From: Labyrinthula sp. Ha
Taxonomy: Eukaryota; Sar; Bigyra; Labyrinthulida; Labyrinthulaceae
DNA: 64,000 nt
Assembly (NCBI GenBank): GCA_015227615.1
Contig: JAALGZ010000001.1
Coordinates: 186,001 to 250,000 of the forward strand
Direction: 5' to 3'
Shown: piece by piece, positions 42,517 through 53,000 of the stretch
How positions within the stretch are numbered: the stretch's first letter is position 1
Layout of the letters: each line of letters begins with the position of its first letter
Notes under the pieces: model-generated
The model's database searches: none
What the model was told of the DNA's origin: nothing
What the model saw: only the letters and a program-made list of their open reading frames with translations
Made by a program: the position numbers and the translations under genes

Positions 42517-44091
42517 TTATTCATAATCTATACTTTGAATAAATTGTTTTGCCTTTTCTATTTGATCAGTAATCTGTTCAAAAACATTAAAAGAATAAAA
42601 ACCTGATTTATTTTGTGAAACTTGTTTCAAAACTTCTTCACAATCTAAATCTATTTCTTTTCCTGAATCTTCAACTTTATATAAACAACTTCGAGTTGCA
42701 TCAATATGTTCCATAAAATGTTTTGAAAAAGTTGTTCCTCCAGTTCCTTTTTCTGCTTCTTTTATTTTTTGTTTTTGTTCTGTTTTTTTTGCTTGTCTAG
42801 TAATAAACATAGTGCTAAATCCTAAATGCATTCTTCGAAATTGAAGCATAGATTGAATACATCTATTATAAGATATTTTTGCAACAAGTAATTTTATTTC
42901 AACTTCACTTTTTTCAGCTCTTGCTCTTTCTTCAAAAAATAATGGTTTAATCCAACTTCCACTTTGTGGATTTTCAACTTGAACTTCATAATTTTCAACT
43001 TTACTAAAAAAGTTTCGTATTTGCAGATTAGCGTTCGTTTCATATTTAGAAACAAGTTCTCGATGTATTTTTGGCATATGTGATCTAAATCTTTTTATAT
43101 TTTTTATGAACTTTTCCGTTTCTTTTGTTTGTTTATTTGAATTTAAATATGGAACACCAAAAAAAGCATCTAGAAAAGGTAAAAGAGAACTTTGAGCACC
43201 GCTTGCTCCTCCATATAAAACCTCTCGATCTTTAAATCCACTCAACCAAGGTCGTATTTTATTATAAAATGCTGAATCTCTACATTTCTCGTTCATTCTG
43301 CTAAAAGTATGTTTCATTAAATTAATAGCACCACTGATAAAATTTAAATCATCTTCCAAATTTTCCAAACAGGTTAAAAAATCTTCTTCTTTAGATAAAT
43401 AGTGTTCAATCTGAAGAATTTTTTCAACTGCTGATCCACCATAAGCTTCAATTACAACATGAATTTTATAAAACCACTCCTCTGAAGATAAATTAGTAAA
43501 AGTTTTATGAATTTTAATATTTTCTAAAGATATAGATTTCGTTTTATCAATCAAAGACCAATTATTTAAAACACAAGCAGAATAATCAAAAACAGGAGGG
43601 CGATCAACAAGTTTAGAAAGAAAAATAAGTGGAAGATAAATATGTTCTGGAAGATCAATAATATCAGAAAGATTCGTTTTTTCATCAACAAAAATGTTTA
43701 AATTTTTTATTGAAAGTTTGAAAAAACCCGCAAGTAAGGTAAATAAAACAAAAGTAGCTTCAATTTGTTTTTCCTCGGATAAAATGACGTAAACAAGGTC
43801 TTTTCCTTTGAGTTCAACACCAGAGAGGTTCATTTCAATATTTATTGGATGCATTCTGAATACATATAAATTAAGGTTTGAAATATCTTCAGCAATTTCA
43901 GGAAAAGCAAAAGAATTAACTTTGTCGGGAAGTATTGTTTCTTTTTCCGTTTTTATCGCTTGAAGTTGCGTCTTATCAGCTAGTTTTTTGACAATTTTTT
44001 CAAGTTGAATCAGTTCAGGAGGAAGGGAAACAGAATCACGCTGATAATTAGATAAAAAACCATTTGGATGCTTTCGTTTTACAGTCCACAT
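42517..44091 (-). CDS. Indoleamine 2,3-dioxygenase family protein (524 aa)
   Basis: A heme enzyme opening the indole ring of tryptophan to N-formylkynurenine, the first step of the kynurenine/NAD route. Family landmarks: LVDRPPVFDYSACVLNNW (residues 161-178), YGGASGAQSSLLPFLDAFFG (293-312; the SGAQS segment lines the substrate pocket), FRSHMPKIHREL (335-346), FRRMHLGF with proximal heme ligand H422, and KGTGGTTF (448-455), the substrate-loop glycine motif. At 524 aa it resembles fungal and protist IDOs more than the roughly 400-aa mammalian enzymes. Extra length lies in the N-terminal domain and a C-terminal helix. Single exon. AATTTTGGGCAAAAT lies 106 bp upstream. Confidence 0.93.
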   Translation of the reverse strand: MWTVKRKHPNGFLSNYQRDSVSLPPELIQLEKIVKKLADKTQLQAIKTEKETILPDKVNSFAFPEIAEDISNLNLYVFRMHPINIEMNLSGVELKGKDLVYVILSEEKQIEATFVLFTLLAGFFKLSIKNLNIFVDEKTNLSDIIDLPEHIYLPLIFLSKLVDRPPVFDYSACVLNNWSLIDKTKSISLENIKIHKTFTNLSSEEWFYKIHVVIEAYGGSAVEKILQIEHYLSKEEDFLTCLENLEDDLNFISGAINLMKHTFSRMNEKCRDSAFYNKIRPWLSGFKDREVLYGGASGAQSSLLPFLDAFFGVPYLNSNKQTKETEKFIKNIKRFRSHMPKIHRELVSKYETNANLQIRNFFSKVENYEVQVENPQSGSWIKPLFFEERARAEKSEVEIKLLVAKISYNRCIQSMLQFRRMHLGFSTMFITRQAKKTEQKQKIKEAEKGTGGTTFSKHFMEHIDATRSCLYKVEDSGKEIDLDCEEVLKQVSQNKSGFYSFNVFEQITDQIEKAKQFIQSIDYE

Positions 44092-46880
44092 TGTTTTTTA
44101 TTTGTTTTTGTTGTTTGTCTTTAATTTGGTCAGAATCTAAGAATGTTCAAAAAGGACATGTTAAAAATTATTACCGGAAATCACGATTATAAGATAAATT
44201 TTGGGCAAAATGAAAATGATATAACAAAACTTTTTAGAGAGCGTCCGTAAGTTTAGACGCCGCCATAATAGGTTCCCAAACTCTATAAGCCTTCATGAAG
44301 TCCAATAAGCATTATTTATTTAGACTAAAGTATGTGATTTCTGTGAAAACAAACTGAATACTATAGAGGAACTGCTTTTTTCAATGTCTTCACCAGCTGT
44401 CTTGCTGATCCAAGAAGTTGGAAGGACTGGAAAGACTTAAGGAAAGAAGTGAAACTTTTAGTCAGACCAAAAAGAAGTAATCATTCATGAAAATCACCGA
44501 ATCATCTGCTGGTATAGTTATTTTCATAGCGCAGCGGCTTGTTTCAAGCTTGAGTTGTACTTCCAGAGTCAGCGACAGCCGACAGGATCCTCGTCACCAA
44601 GTTTTCCATAAAAAAAGTAAGCCATGAATTTAGTAAATATCTATGCCGTACACTATGGACTTGGAATACAAAAATACAAAATTTCTTGAAGAAGTTAAAA
44701 GATGAAGTCTTGAAGAAAGTGAACAAGTGAATACAACTAGTGTTGCTGAATATTAAAGCTAGATACTGAACTGTTAAACCGGGAATCTCTTGAAAAACCA
44801 GAAAGAAATTGGGATGCTTGTATCTCTGAAATCTGAACGGCTTGACCTATCGCTTGCTCTTCGGTGAAACATCCAAAGCCAGGAGTCGGGAAGATAGGAG
44901 CAAACCACTCGAGGAGAGACCCCCCACCAGAAAACCTTCATCGAGCAGAAACCCACATCAGTTCAAGAGGATAAAGATAGCAGCGCAGCAAGAGACGGGT
45001 GTGTTAGCACTTCAGCCATATAGCAAAAGTTAAACTTTTTCTACTACAATCCGATCGTTGAAATATATGGTTGAATGGTCAGGAAGAAAACAAAATCAGC
45101 TTGAACATTGAAATCGTGAAAAAGAACTTGGAACCCGGATAAAGAGCGTGTGATCATCATAGTTTATCATCTGAAACTCGCATCTTGAGCCTTCGAGAAG
45201 AAGGACCCACCTTTCATGAGCCTTGACTCATCTTTTGTGCTTTTTGGATAATTGGATTGGAAATTTTGAAAAAGCAAAGGTACGGGGATCTTAGGTAACA
45301 CGAACCTCTAGTACCGAAATGTTGAGACGCAGCAAGAAAGCCAGAATAAGGCACAAGGAAAAAAATAGCCAGAAAAAGATTAAGGAAAAAGACAAGACAC
45401 AACTTAGACGAAGCTGGATCAAGCTGGAACAAGTAACAGTAAAAATATTAGTAGCACTAGAGAGTACATCAGTATGAAGTGGGACCTCCGGCTCGTAGGG
45501 GTCAGGAACCGTTCTCAATTGGCTATGTCATGGAATTCCCTTAATAAGTAAGCAAGATGATAAGATACACCGGTTTTTGAGATTTTGGGCATACAAAGGA
45601 TAAAAAACCAACTACAGAAAGTCGTACCCTTAATGGAGGTAAATAACTTAGCACTAAGACCATAGGTCTTGCAGTGGGGAAATACTAGTAGGCGCAGTTA
45701 ATTCCTTAAGTTGAGCTTCAATTTAAAGAAGTGTTGCGAATCGGGAAGATAAAAGCCGAATATGGTTACTACGACCAAGTACAAGCAAATTATGCAATCA
45801 GAATAGTTTCTAGAGCGTATAATTAGCTATGATTTGATAATTAGGTTTCTTGCTATGAAGTAAGATGGTCTTTATAAACTTAAACTGCATTACTCGAAGG
45901 ATTTGTCCAAGGAAACTAGGACTAATAAACCAATGAAGTCAGAACTCCATAAAATGAACCAAGAAATCTATAGAAAAAGGTGTATATCCGCTATGTTTTT
46001 TCAATGTCATGTTACTCAACATCGCCAATCACTTCATCCGGAGGCCCCTTTTCCCTGACAGAGGAGTTTACTTGCCGAGCCTCCTCTTTTGGAGCTTTTA
46101 GCAACAAGGTATATGGGTTAAATAACATGCTGTTGTAAAGTATTATTCCTTTTCATCTTGTAAATGCCTGTAACTCTTTTGAAAACTAATTATTTATCAC
46201 TTTGATTATTATGTGTTTTCATGTGTTCAAACTAACAATGATGGTTTATGCATTAAATGTTAAGTAGGGTCAAAGAGAAAAAATGTTGATCGCCTCAAGA
46301 GTTTCAAGATACAATTGCAGGTTAGAGTAAAAAATGATGCTGATGGCTCTTGTAGAAAAACAAGTCTATGATAGGTGGATCGTGTTTCACCCTAATAATT
46401 GTTCCATCAATTAGGTTAGTTTTTTTCTCAACTTCTTCAAAGGGGTGTTAAGAAACCTATTAATCAAAATATTTTCCTTTGTTTTTTTGAAGGCGCTGTA
46501 GTGAAGCATAGAGCATGAAAAAAATAGTGGATATCAAAGATTGAACTAGAAATATACTAAATATCTTGCGGAGAGAAAGAACCTAAGCAATTGTATAACG
46601 GGCTTTATGGATCTTTCTCCAACCATTGGAAAAACTATTTAGCCTCTGTTTTCTTTGAATTTTTGTGTAACCCTTGAACTCTACAAACATCCTCTTAATG
46701 TCAGCTTCATTGTCTACCAAGCACACTATTAGAGTACAAATTTCATAGAAATAGAGACTGAATGCTAAAAAGAAGACTGTAATCTACAATTACAAGAATC
46801 ATGTTCTTCAAATTTAACTAAAATAAAACAACGGCACTTTTGCAGCCAGATCCTAAGTACAGAAAAACAAGAACCTGTAA
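44092..46880. other. Intergenic stretch, about 2.8 kb, with a less AT-rich core
   Basis: No intact gene. Between about 44380 and 45560 the sequence is richer in G and C than the surrounding deserts and has several adjacent 60-75-codon open frames on both strands without recognisable motifs. It may be a decayed gene or mobile element, but I cannot name it. Confidence 0.45.
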
Positions 46881-48347
46881 CTAATCAAAATCCGTAATGT
46901 CACTAAAAACAGACCCATCGCCATCGGATTCATCCTCCCTCAAATCTGCTCTTTGTTGCTCCAAATTCCTCCTTAGCAAATCTAAAATTCCTTCTGCTTT
47001 GCCTGCTCCCAAGTTCGAAATATCGGGCAAAACACTTGTTGGACGTTCTACATGCTTTAGCTTTTTAGCACCTGAACTAATGTCCATCAAAAACTTTGGT
47101 TTTTGTACTGTTGGTTCTTTCTGAACTTTTGGCGGAATTGGAGGCGGTCCCAATTCTTCAACAGCAGGCTGTGGAATTGGCCTAGTCTTTGCTTTAGTCC
47201 TTCTCATCCGTCCAATTAACCCTTTACTTGCTTTCGTTTGCCTCCTAGAAACATTATTTCTCATGGCTTGTTCCCTAAGCGTTCTCGTTTTATCTTTTTG
47301 TGGGATTTTAGGCAAAGCGGGAACTTTTGGCAACGCAACGCTCATTCTAGGCATTTCCTTTTCCTCATAGGCTTCAAGAGCTTGCGGCAACATTTCTTTA
47401 ATCTGCTTCTGCTGAAACTGCATCACACTCTGTCTTAATCTATCCATTCCAGAATTTCCAACTGCAGCTGTAATATCCATTTTCTTAATCTGCTCTTCAA
47501 GTTGGTTATGTGTATGCTGCTGTCTATCATATTCTGCTTTCTCTTTCTCATACCTTTCTAAATCTTCTTCATAAGCTTCCATTTCTCTTTTATACTTTTC
47601 GTACTGCTGCAACTGTTCTGGCGTATAATATTGTCTAATCTCTTCATCATCCATATCTAATGGAGGCGGTTCAATAGAAATATCATACTTTTCAAGCGTA
47701 GATGAAATTATTTTTATCATTTTTGGATTACGAAGATCTTTTCGTCGAATTCCAGCTGCTTTGAGAATCTTTTTCCACTCTCTAGGAATATTACTTGCAT
47801 CAATTAACCCATTCTCAGTAAAGATTTGACCAGGTGAACCTGATGTAGTTGATCTACGTTTTGTTGAACGTCTCTTTTTAACTGGTTTTGGTTTTGATGG
47901 CTCATAATCTGATATATAAGCACCTGTTGGTCTAAATTGACTCACTTTATCATAAAACCTTTCTGCTCTTTCTGCACTAGAAAAGTTAAATCCACAAACA
48001 CAATCTTCCATTTCAAAACTATAAAAAGTATCTGATAATCTTTTAAAGTCTATATTTTCATATAACTCATACTCAAATCTTTTTTGGTACTGACTAAGGT
48101 CATAGATTTGAAAGAAGAAGTTCCCATGCCGATCTTGGATGAATAAAAGACCTCCTTCAATATTTGTAAACTTCCAGGTATTTGAAGGGATCTGGCGAAG
48201 AATATTTAGGATATTGTTTCCGTCATCTGCAAGTGCATTTGGATTTGGAGAGGCTAAATGAAGCTGCGCTATTGCCGTACCTATAACAGTCACTCCTTGC
48301 TCTATTTTTTGAGCTAAGATGTTTTTTTCTTTCATGTTAAGCGACAT
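46881..48347 (-). CDS. WASP-family actin nucleation promoter (488 aa)
   Basis: Activates the Arp2/3 complex to branch actin downstream of Cdc42/Rac. Domain order: WH1/EVH1 at about 15-140 (ending GFNFSSAERAERFYDKV), a basic patch (KPVKKRRSTKRRS, 154-166), a GTPase-binding segment at about 174-222 (FTENGLIDASNIPREWKKILKAAGI), an acidic/coiled-coil stretch at about 237-290, a basic region, one WH2 motif at 418-434 (FLMDISSGAKKLKHVE), a central connector helix (AEGILDLLRRNLEQQRADL) and an acidic tail ending in ITDFD. Two oddities are seen. The usual long polyproline region is almost absent, replaced by the coiled coil and a short PPPIPPK. The acidic tail lacks the customary Trp. The GBD lacks an obvious CRIB ISxPxxFxHxxHVG core. 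Single exon. Confidence 0.92.
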   Translation of the reverse strand: MSLNMKEKNILAQKIEQGVTVIGTAIAQLHLASPNPNALADDGNNILNILRQIPSNTWKFTNIEGGLLFIQDRHGNFFFQIYDLSQYQKRFEYELYENIDFKRLSDTFYSFEMEDCVCGFNFSSAERAERFYDKVSQFRPTGAYISDYEPSKPKPVKKRRSTKRRSTTSGSPGQIFTENGLIDASNIPREWKKILKAAGIRRKDLRNPKMIKIISSTLEKYDISIEPPPLDMDDEEIRQYYTPEQLQQYEKYKREMEAYEEDLERYEKEKAEYDRQQHTHNQLEEQIKKMDITAAVGNSGMDRLRQSVMQFQQKQIKEMLPQALEAYEEKEMPRMSVALPKVPALPKIPQKDKTRTLREQAMRNNVSRRQTKASKGLIGRMRRTKAKTRPIPQPAVEELGPPPIPPKVQKEPTVQKPKFLMDISSGAKKLKHVERPTSVLPDISNLGAGKAEGILDLLRRNLEQQRADLREDESDGDGSVFSDITDFD

Positions 48348-50087
48348 AATGGAAAGTTAGGAGTGAAAAATATAATTTTTGATGAAGGAAGTGATGTTTC
48401 AGGAAAATCGGTGTTTCTTTTCTCTACTTTTTTGTCTCTCTTTTTTTGGAATCGATTTTCAGATTTCTTGTCGGATTCACAATGGTTTGATTGGATGAAT
48501 TAACCAATTAAATTGAATTATACTATTCATAGGTTTAGTACATATATTCGCTTATCTTGCTTTTTTGTCCTACTCGGCGCAGAGCAAGATAAAATGTCAG
48601 AACAGGACAGTTTAATAAAAAAAAAGGTTTTACGATGAAAAACTCTACTACATAACTTCCGAACAAGTTTTTAAACTTTGTGCTGCAGATGAAACTCAAT
48701 TAGTTACCTGCCTAAGTCTCTTCTGAAAACTAACGTTGGTCAAATTTCTTGAGTGTTCTTGAGACAATGAAAAATTAGTTAATAGCATATATTGAACGTG
48801 TACTAGTTCTCAGTTTGGGAATGACAAACAATGACTGGCATAAGAATAAAATAAACTTTTCAGGATTTGGTTCATTCCTCGCAATTAAGAAAGAATATAT
48901 TACATTGCTAGCACAAGGTAGTAAAAGGGTTTCTTATGATTGTAGTGAAAATATCAAGTTTATTTAGATTTCACTAAAGTTCTGAGTTTAATCAAAATCT
49001 AATATGAAAGATTTTAGCGGTAAATGGTTTGATGTTTCGGGTGATGCATGTTGATTAACGTGTTGTTGGAATCAGCTTTTGTGCTTTCAGTGTTACAAAG
49101 TAGTTATAGGCTTGGTTAGACTGTTTTCAGGATTCTGTTTAATATGCTCGCGATCGTGAATAAACCACGAGTTTTCTGTAATAAGAGTTAATTATGTTAC
49201 ATATTTTACAAGAAATGCTAATCCTAGAAACTTTACCAGGAAATTCATTTTGTGTTACTTTATTTCTTTCTTACCTTGATTGAGGAGAATTGCTCTTCAG
49301 AAGAACTTGTTTATTGAAATTTTCTTTAGTGATTATTGTCCGGCCTTATATAGTTTATTTTGTTTAACTTCAGCTCATGTTTTGTCTCAGTTCCAACCTA
49401 TTTTATGTCAAATATTGAGGTAGTTACAAAGTTTCAAGCAGTTCCTGCGACATCAGTCGGATTAGGTTGCTAATGAACTACCTGAGAGCTATTACTTTGA
49501 GATTGTTCCTTTTAAACAGTTTTGCATAGGATACTAAAATTTGTTCATTGAGAGTTCTGTTCTACTTCTACTAATACGTTTCACTAGAAGAATACTTGTT
49601 TTCTTGTGAACTTCTTCAAAAGTTAATTGTGCATATTATGTTAATACATGACCCCTTTTTAGGAAAACGAACTCGGATCACTATTATTTTCCATGTGACA
49701 AAATAGAAATCACATTATCTGTCACATATTCCTTGATGCTATTCTAAAATTCTTTGTCGTCCGTTCTTTAACTGTCTCTCGACTAATCACATTACTAACT
49801 TCAATCTCCAGTACTCCTAGTGCTCGTATCCAATAAATTCTTACACAATACTAAACTCTTTGATATAAGTATCTAAACTCATAAACATGTTAACTATTGT
49901 TTTGCTTCTTAACTCATATATCTTTACATTAGTTCAAGATTTAAACCGAACAGTTTTCTTCCATAATAGACATTTCGCCTTTAGTTTCGCATTGCCCAAA
50001 ATGATTAACCAAATCTTTATTCAATGGCTCTTTTGGTCATCGATATGATTTTTGTGCTTCTGAGTTCTAAAGTGAACAAAACACTAA
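48348..50087. other. Intergenic stretch, about 1.7 kb
   Basis: No gene-like frame. ATTGCCCAAAAT at 49991-50002 lies about 85 bp upstream of the multicopper oxidase start and matches the motif found before several other genes. Confidence 0.6.
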
Positions 50088-53000
50088 ATGATAAAAAACT
50101 GCCAACTATTATTAAAACATCAATGTGTTCTTACTTTTATTCTTATTATTTCAATTCTTTCTCTAATCAGCATAAAACCGAACTCATTTACTCAACAAAC
50201 AAAAATTAACCAAGCTTTTCCCCAAAGGACGTTTGAATTCTCACACAAAACAATTTCCGAAAGAAATCTACAAACAACAGAAGAATGCAGTCAAAAACTC
50301 CCTGCAAGAGTTATCAATAACTGTTTATTACCAGAATTCTCCACTTCAAATAACCCTCAAGAATTTGGAAAAACATCTGAGAATCCCCTTCAATTTTCTT
50401 ATGAACGAGCTTCGTTAATTGTACCTCGAGTTGAATACAAAACAAATACAATAATAGAAAACAGTTTTCTAAAACTCACTCTCAAAACTTATCATATCTC
50501 TTCCTATTCTTTTTCTCCATCTATTCCATCTCCTACTTTACGAATACAAAAAGGAACAAAACTGTTTCTTAATCTAACAAATAATTTACACAAAAATACA
50601 AATATTTCTCAAGATTCTTTTGAATTAACTGCTTATTTAACTAATATTCATACTCATGGACTTCATATATCACCTTTTGAAGACGATCCTTCAATAAAAA
50701 TAAGTGTTGGTGAATCAAGACTGTATGAGTTTAATGTAGATGCAAATCACGCTGGTGGAGTTCATTGGTATCATCCGCATATTGAACATATTTCGGAGAT
50801 GACGATCGCTGGAGGAACAGCTGGATTATTAGTTATAGAAGATGAAAAAAGTGGGTTTGAACTTCCTCAAGAAATATTAAATCTTGAAAGACACTTCTTA
50901 GTTATTATGAAAATTTTTCCTGGAAAATTAAGTTTACTTAGTAAAGGATATGAAGGAATTTATGATTTTATAAATGGAGTTTATCCAAGAAAGAATGTTT
51001 TGGATGTGATTTTTAAACTTGAAGGGATTGAAGATGGAGTTGAAAAAGAAGTTAATGGAGAAGAATTGGGTAAAGAAGAGTTTTTTGTTTTGGTTAATGG
51101 TTTTATAAAACCTATTTTGCAAGTAAATAATCGTGAATGGAGTCGAATTGGCATTCTTTTTCTTGCTGGAGATGATGAAGAAGAAATGTCTTCTGATGGA
51201 CTTTTTTATATTAATGGTTGTGAGGTTAAATTAATTGCAAAAGATGGAGTTTACTTGAGAAAATCACGAAATATGGAATTTAGTGATGGAGATCGAATTT
51301 GGCTGCATGCAGCTTCAAGAGTTGAATTTTTACTAAAATGTGAAATTGATGAAGATGAAGATCCATTCAAGGATTTAATCATGGAAGTTCCGAGACAAGA
51401 CAGTGCTTTTGTAAAGTATGCATTTCCCGTAATGAGTTTTGAAGTGCTGATGGGTTCTCAAAATCCAAACCCGGTACATGAATTTAGCAAGGATCAATTT
51501 GAAATTCACCCTTGCTTACCTTCTTACCTACCGGACTTAAGGCAAATAGAACCAAGTGGAATTTCAACACAACCAATGGCTGGAAAAGAAAATTTTGTGA
51601 GATCAGATTCTCTTTCTTATTTTTACGACGAAGAAACAAAAACAATGGATTTAGAAATTCTTCCATTTTCTTTTAATTTTGATTACTTTCGAGGGTATAA
51701 TTTACCTAATCCAATAGTTAGAAACATTACAGTAATCAAACAGCAGCAAATATACCAATTTAGGTTAATCCACGGTTTTCATCCACTTCATACACACGTA
51801 TTTCATATGCAATTAGTCGATCCAGCTCATAATTTACCTTCTGCAAGAGGTTCTGTATACCATCAAGCTGGAGATTACGTTGATACATTTAGTTCTCCTT
51901 GTGAAGCATCTGGATGTGTTGATAATGAACCTCGACCTGATATGGAAAAAGTTCGATTTAGATTATTTACAGATAAATTTAATGGTAGGATGCTTATGCA
52001 TTGTCATAACAGTATTGTTTATATATTTTTTATATTTAGTGGATCATTCGGATAGTGGAGCAGTAGCTGAAAATTGGGTGATTGCGGATGAGAATTATGT
52101 TGATCCGGAGGAAATTTGGTGGGATCAGTGTTCAGAAAGAGTACAGATTGAGTTTGAAGATGATAAGAGAGATGAATTGTTTAAAGGAAATATAATTCAA
52201 GGCTTTCTTAGAGAAGGATTGCGGATTGTTTTAAACTCAGAATTTATTGAGGAAGAAAATGTTGTTGAATTTTATGATGGAGAAAAAAATAGTTTTTCTA
52301 TTCTTAATTTGAGTTCAAGAGATTATTTTTATTTAGAAGAAATTTCTTTTAGTTCTTATAGTGGATTTTTTTCCATGAATGGAGCATATTATTATATTGG
52401 TTCCAAAAGTGTTCCAGTATTTGATGTCCAAGTTGACCATCAGCATGGATTGAGTTACCAAGTTAATGTTGGATCAAATTCTGTTGAAGGAGTAGTTTTT
52501 GATCAAATTAAATTTCTTTATGAAAGCGATATATTTCTGAATGTCGAATATCTTATCGAGAGCGGTTCGAAACAATTTAGTATTAATTTTCCATATGTGA
52601 AATCTAAATTTGATTTACAATTTGAATTTTATTCAGATAATGTTTTGGTTGGAAAAGCGGATGTTGATTTTCATCATGCAGTTGATGATCTGCAAATTGA
52701 AGAAGTAGAAGCCTTATTATTTTTAGAAGATATCGATGCCTTGACTTTGTTTTCTATTTCTACTTATGTTTATATAGAAAAGAATCTCGAATTCGTGGAA
52801 AAGTTTTTGCAAAAAGCTGAAGTTTTTCCACATAAATTATTAGACATCGAGAATTATTGGAAATTCTATTTTGACATTAATCTATATTTAGAGAGTTTAT
52901 ATTTAATACAACAAATTTACCAATCCGAGGAAATAACATTTGACTCAAAAGAAGTTAAATTTCTTCAAGATTTATTGTTAAACTCACAGGAAATTTTATT

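Noticed and set aside
46897-47438. Plus-strand open frames within the WASP gene
   Set aside because: Antisense shadows of the WASP coding sequence.
51880-52039. Upstream part of the long exon-2 frame as an independent start of a second gene
   Set aside because: This stretch overlaps the oxidase in another frame and reads through the intron; the spliced product completes the HCH-x3-H copper motif.
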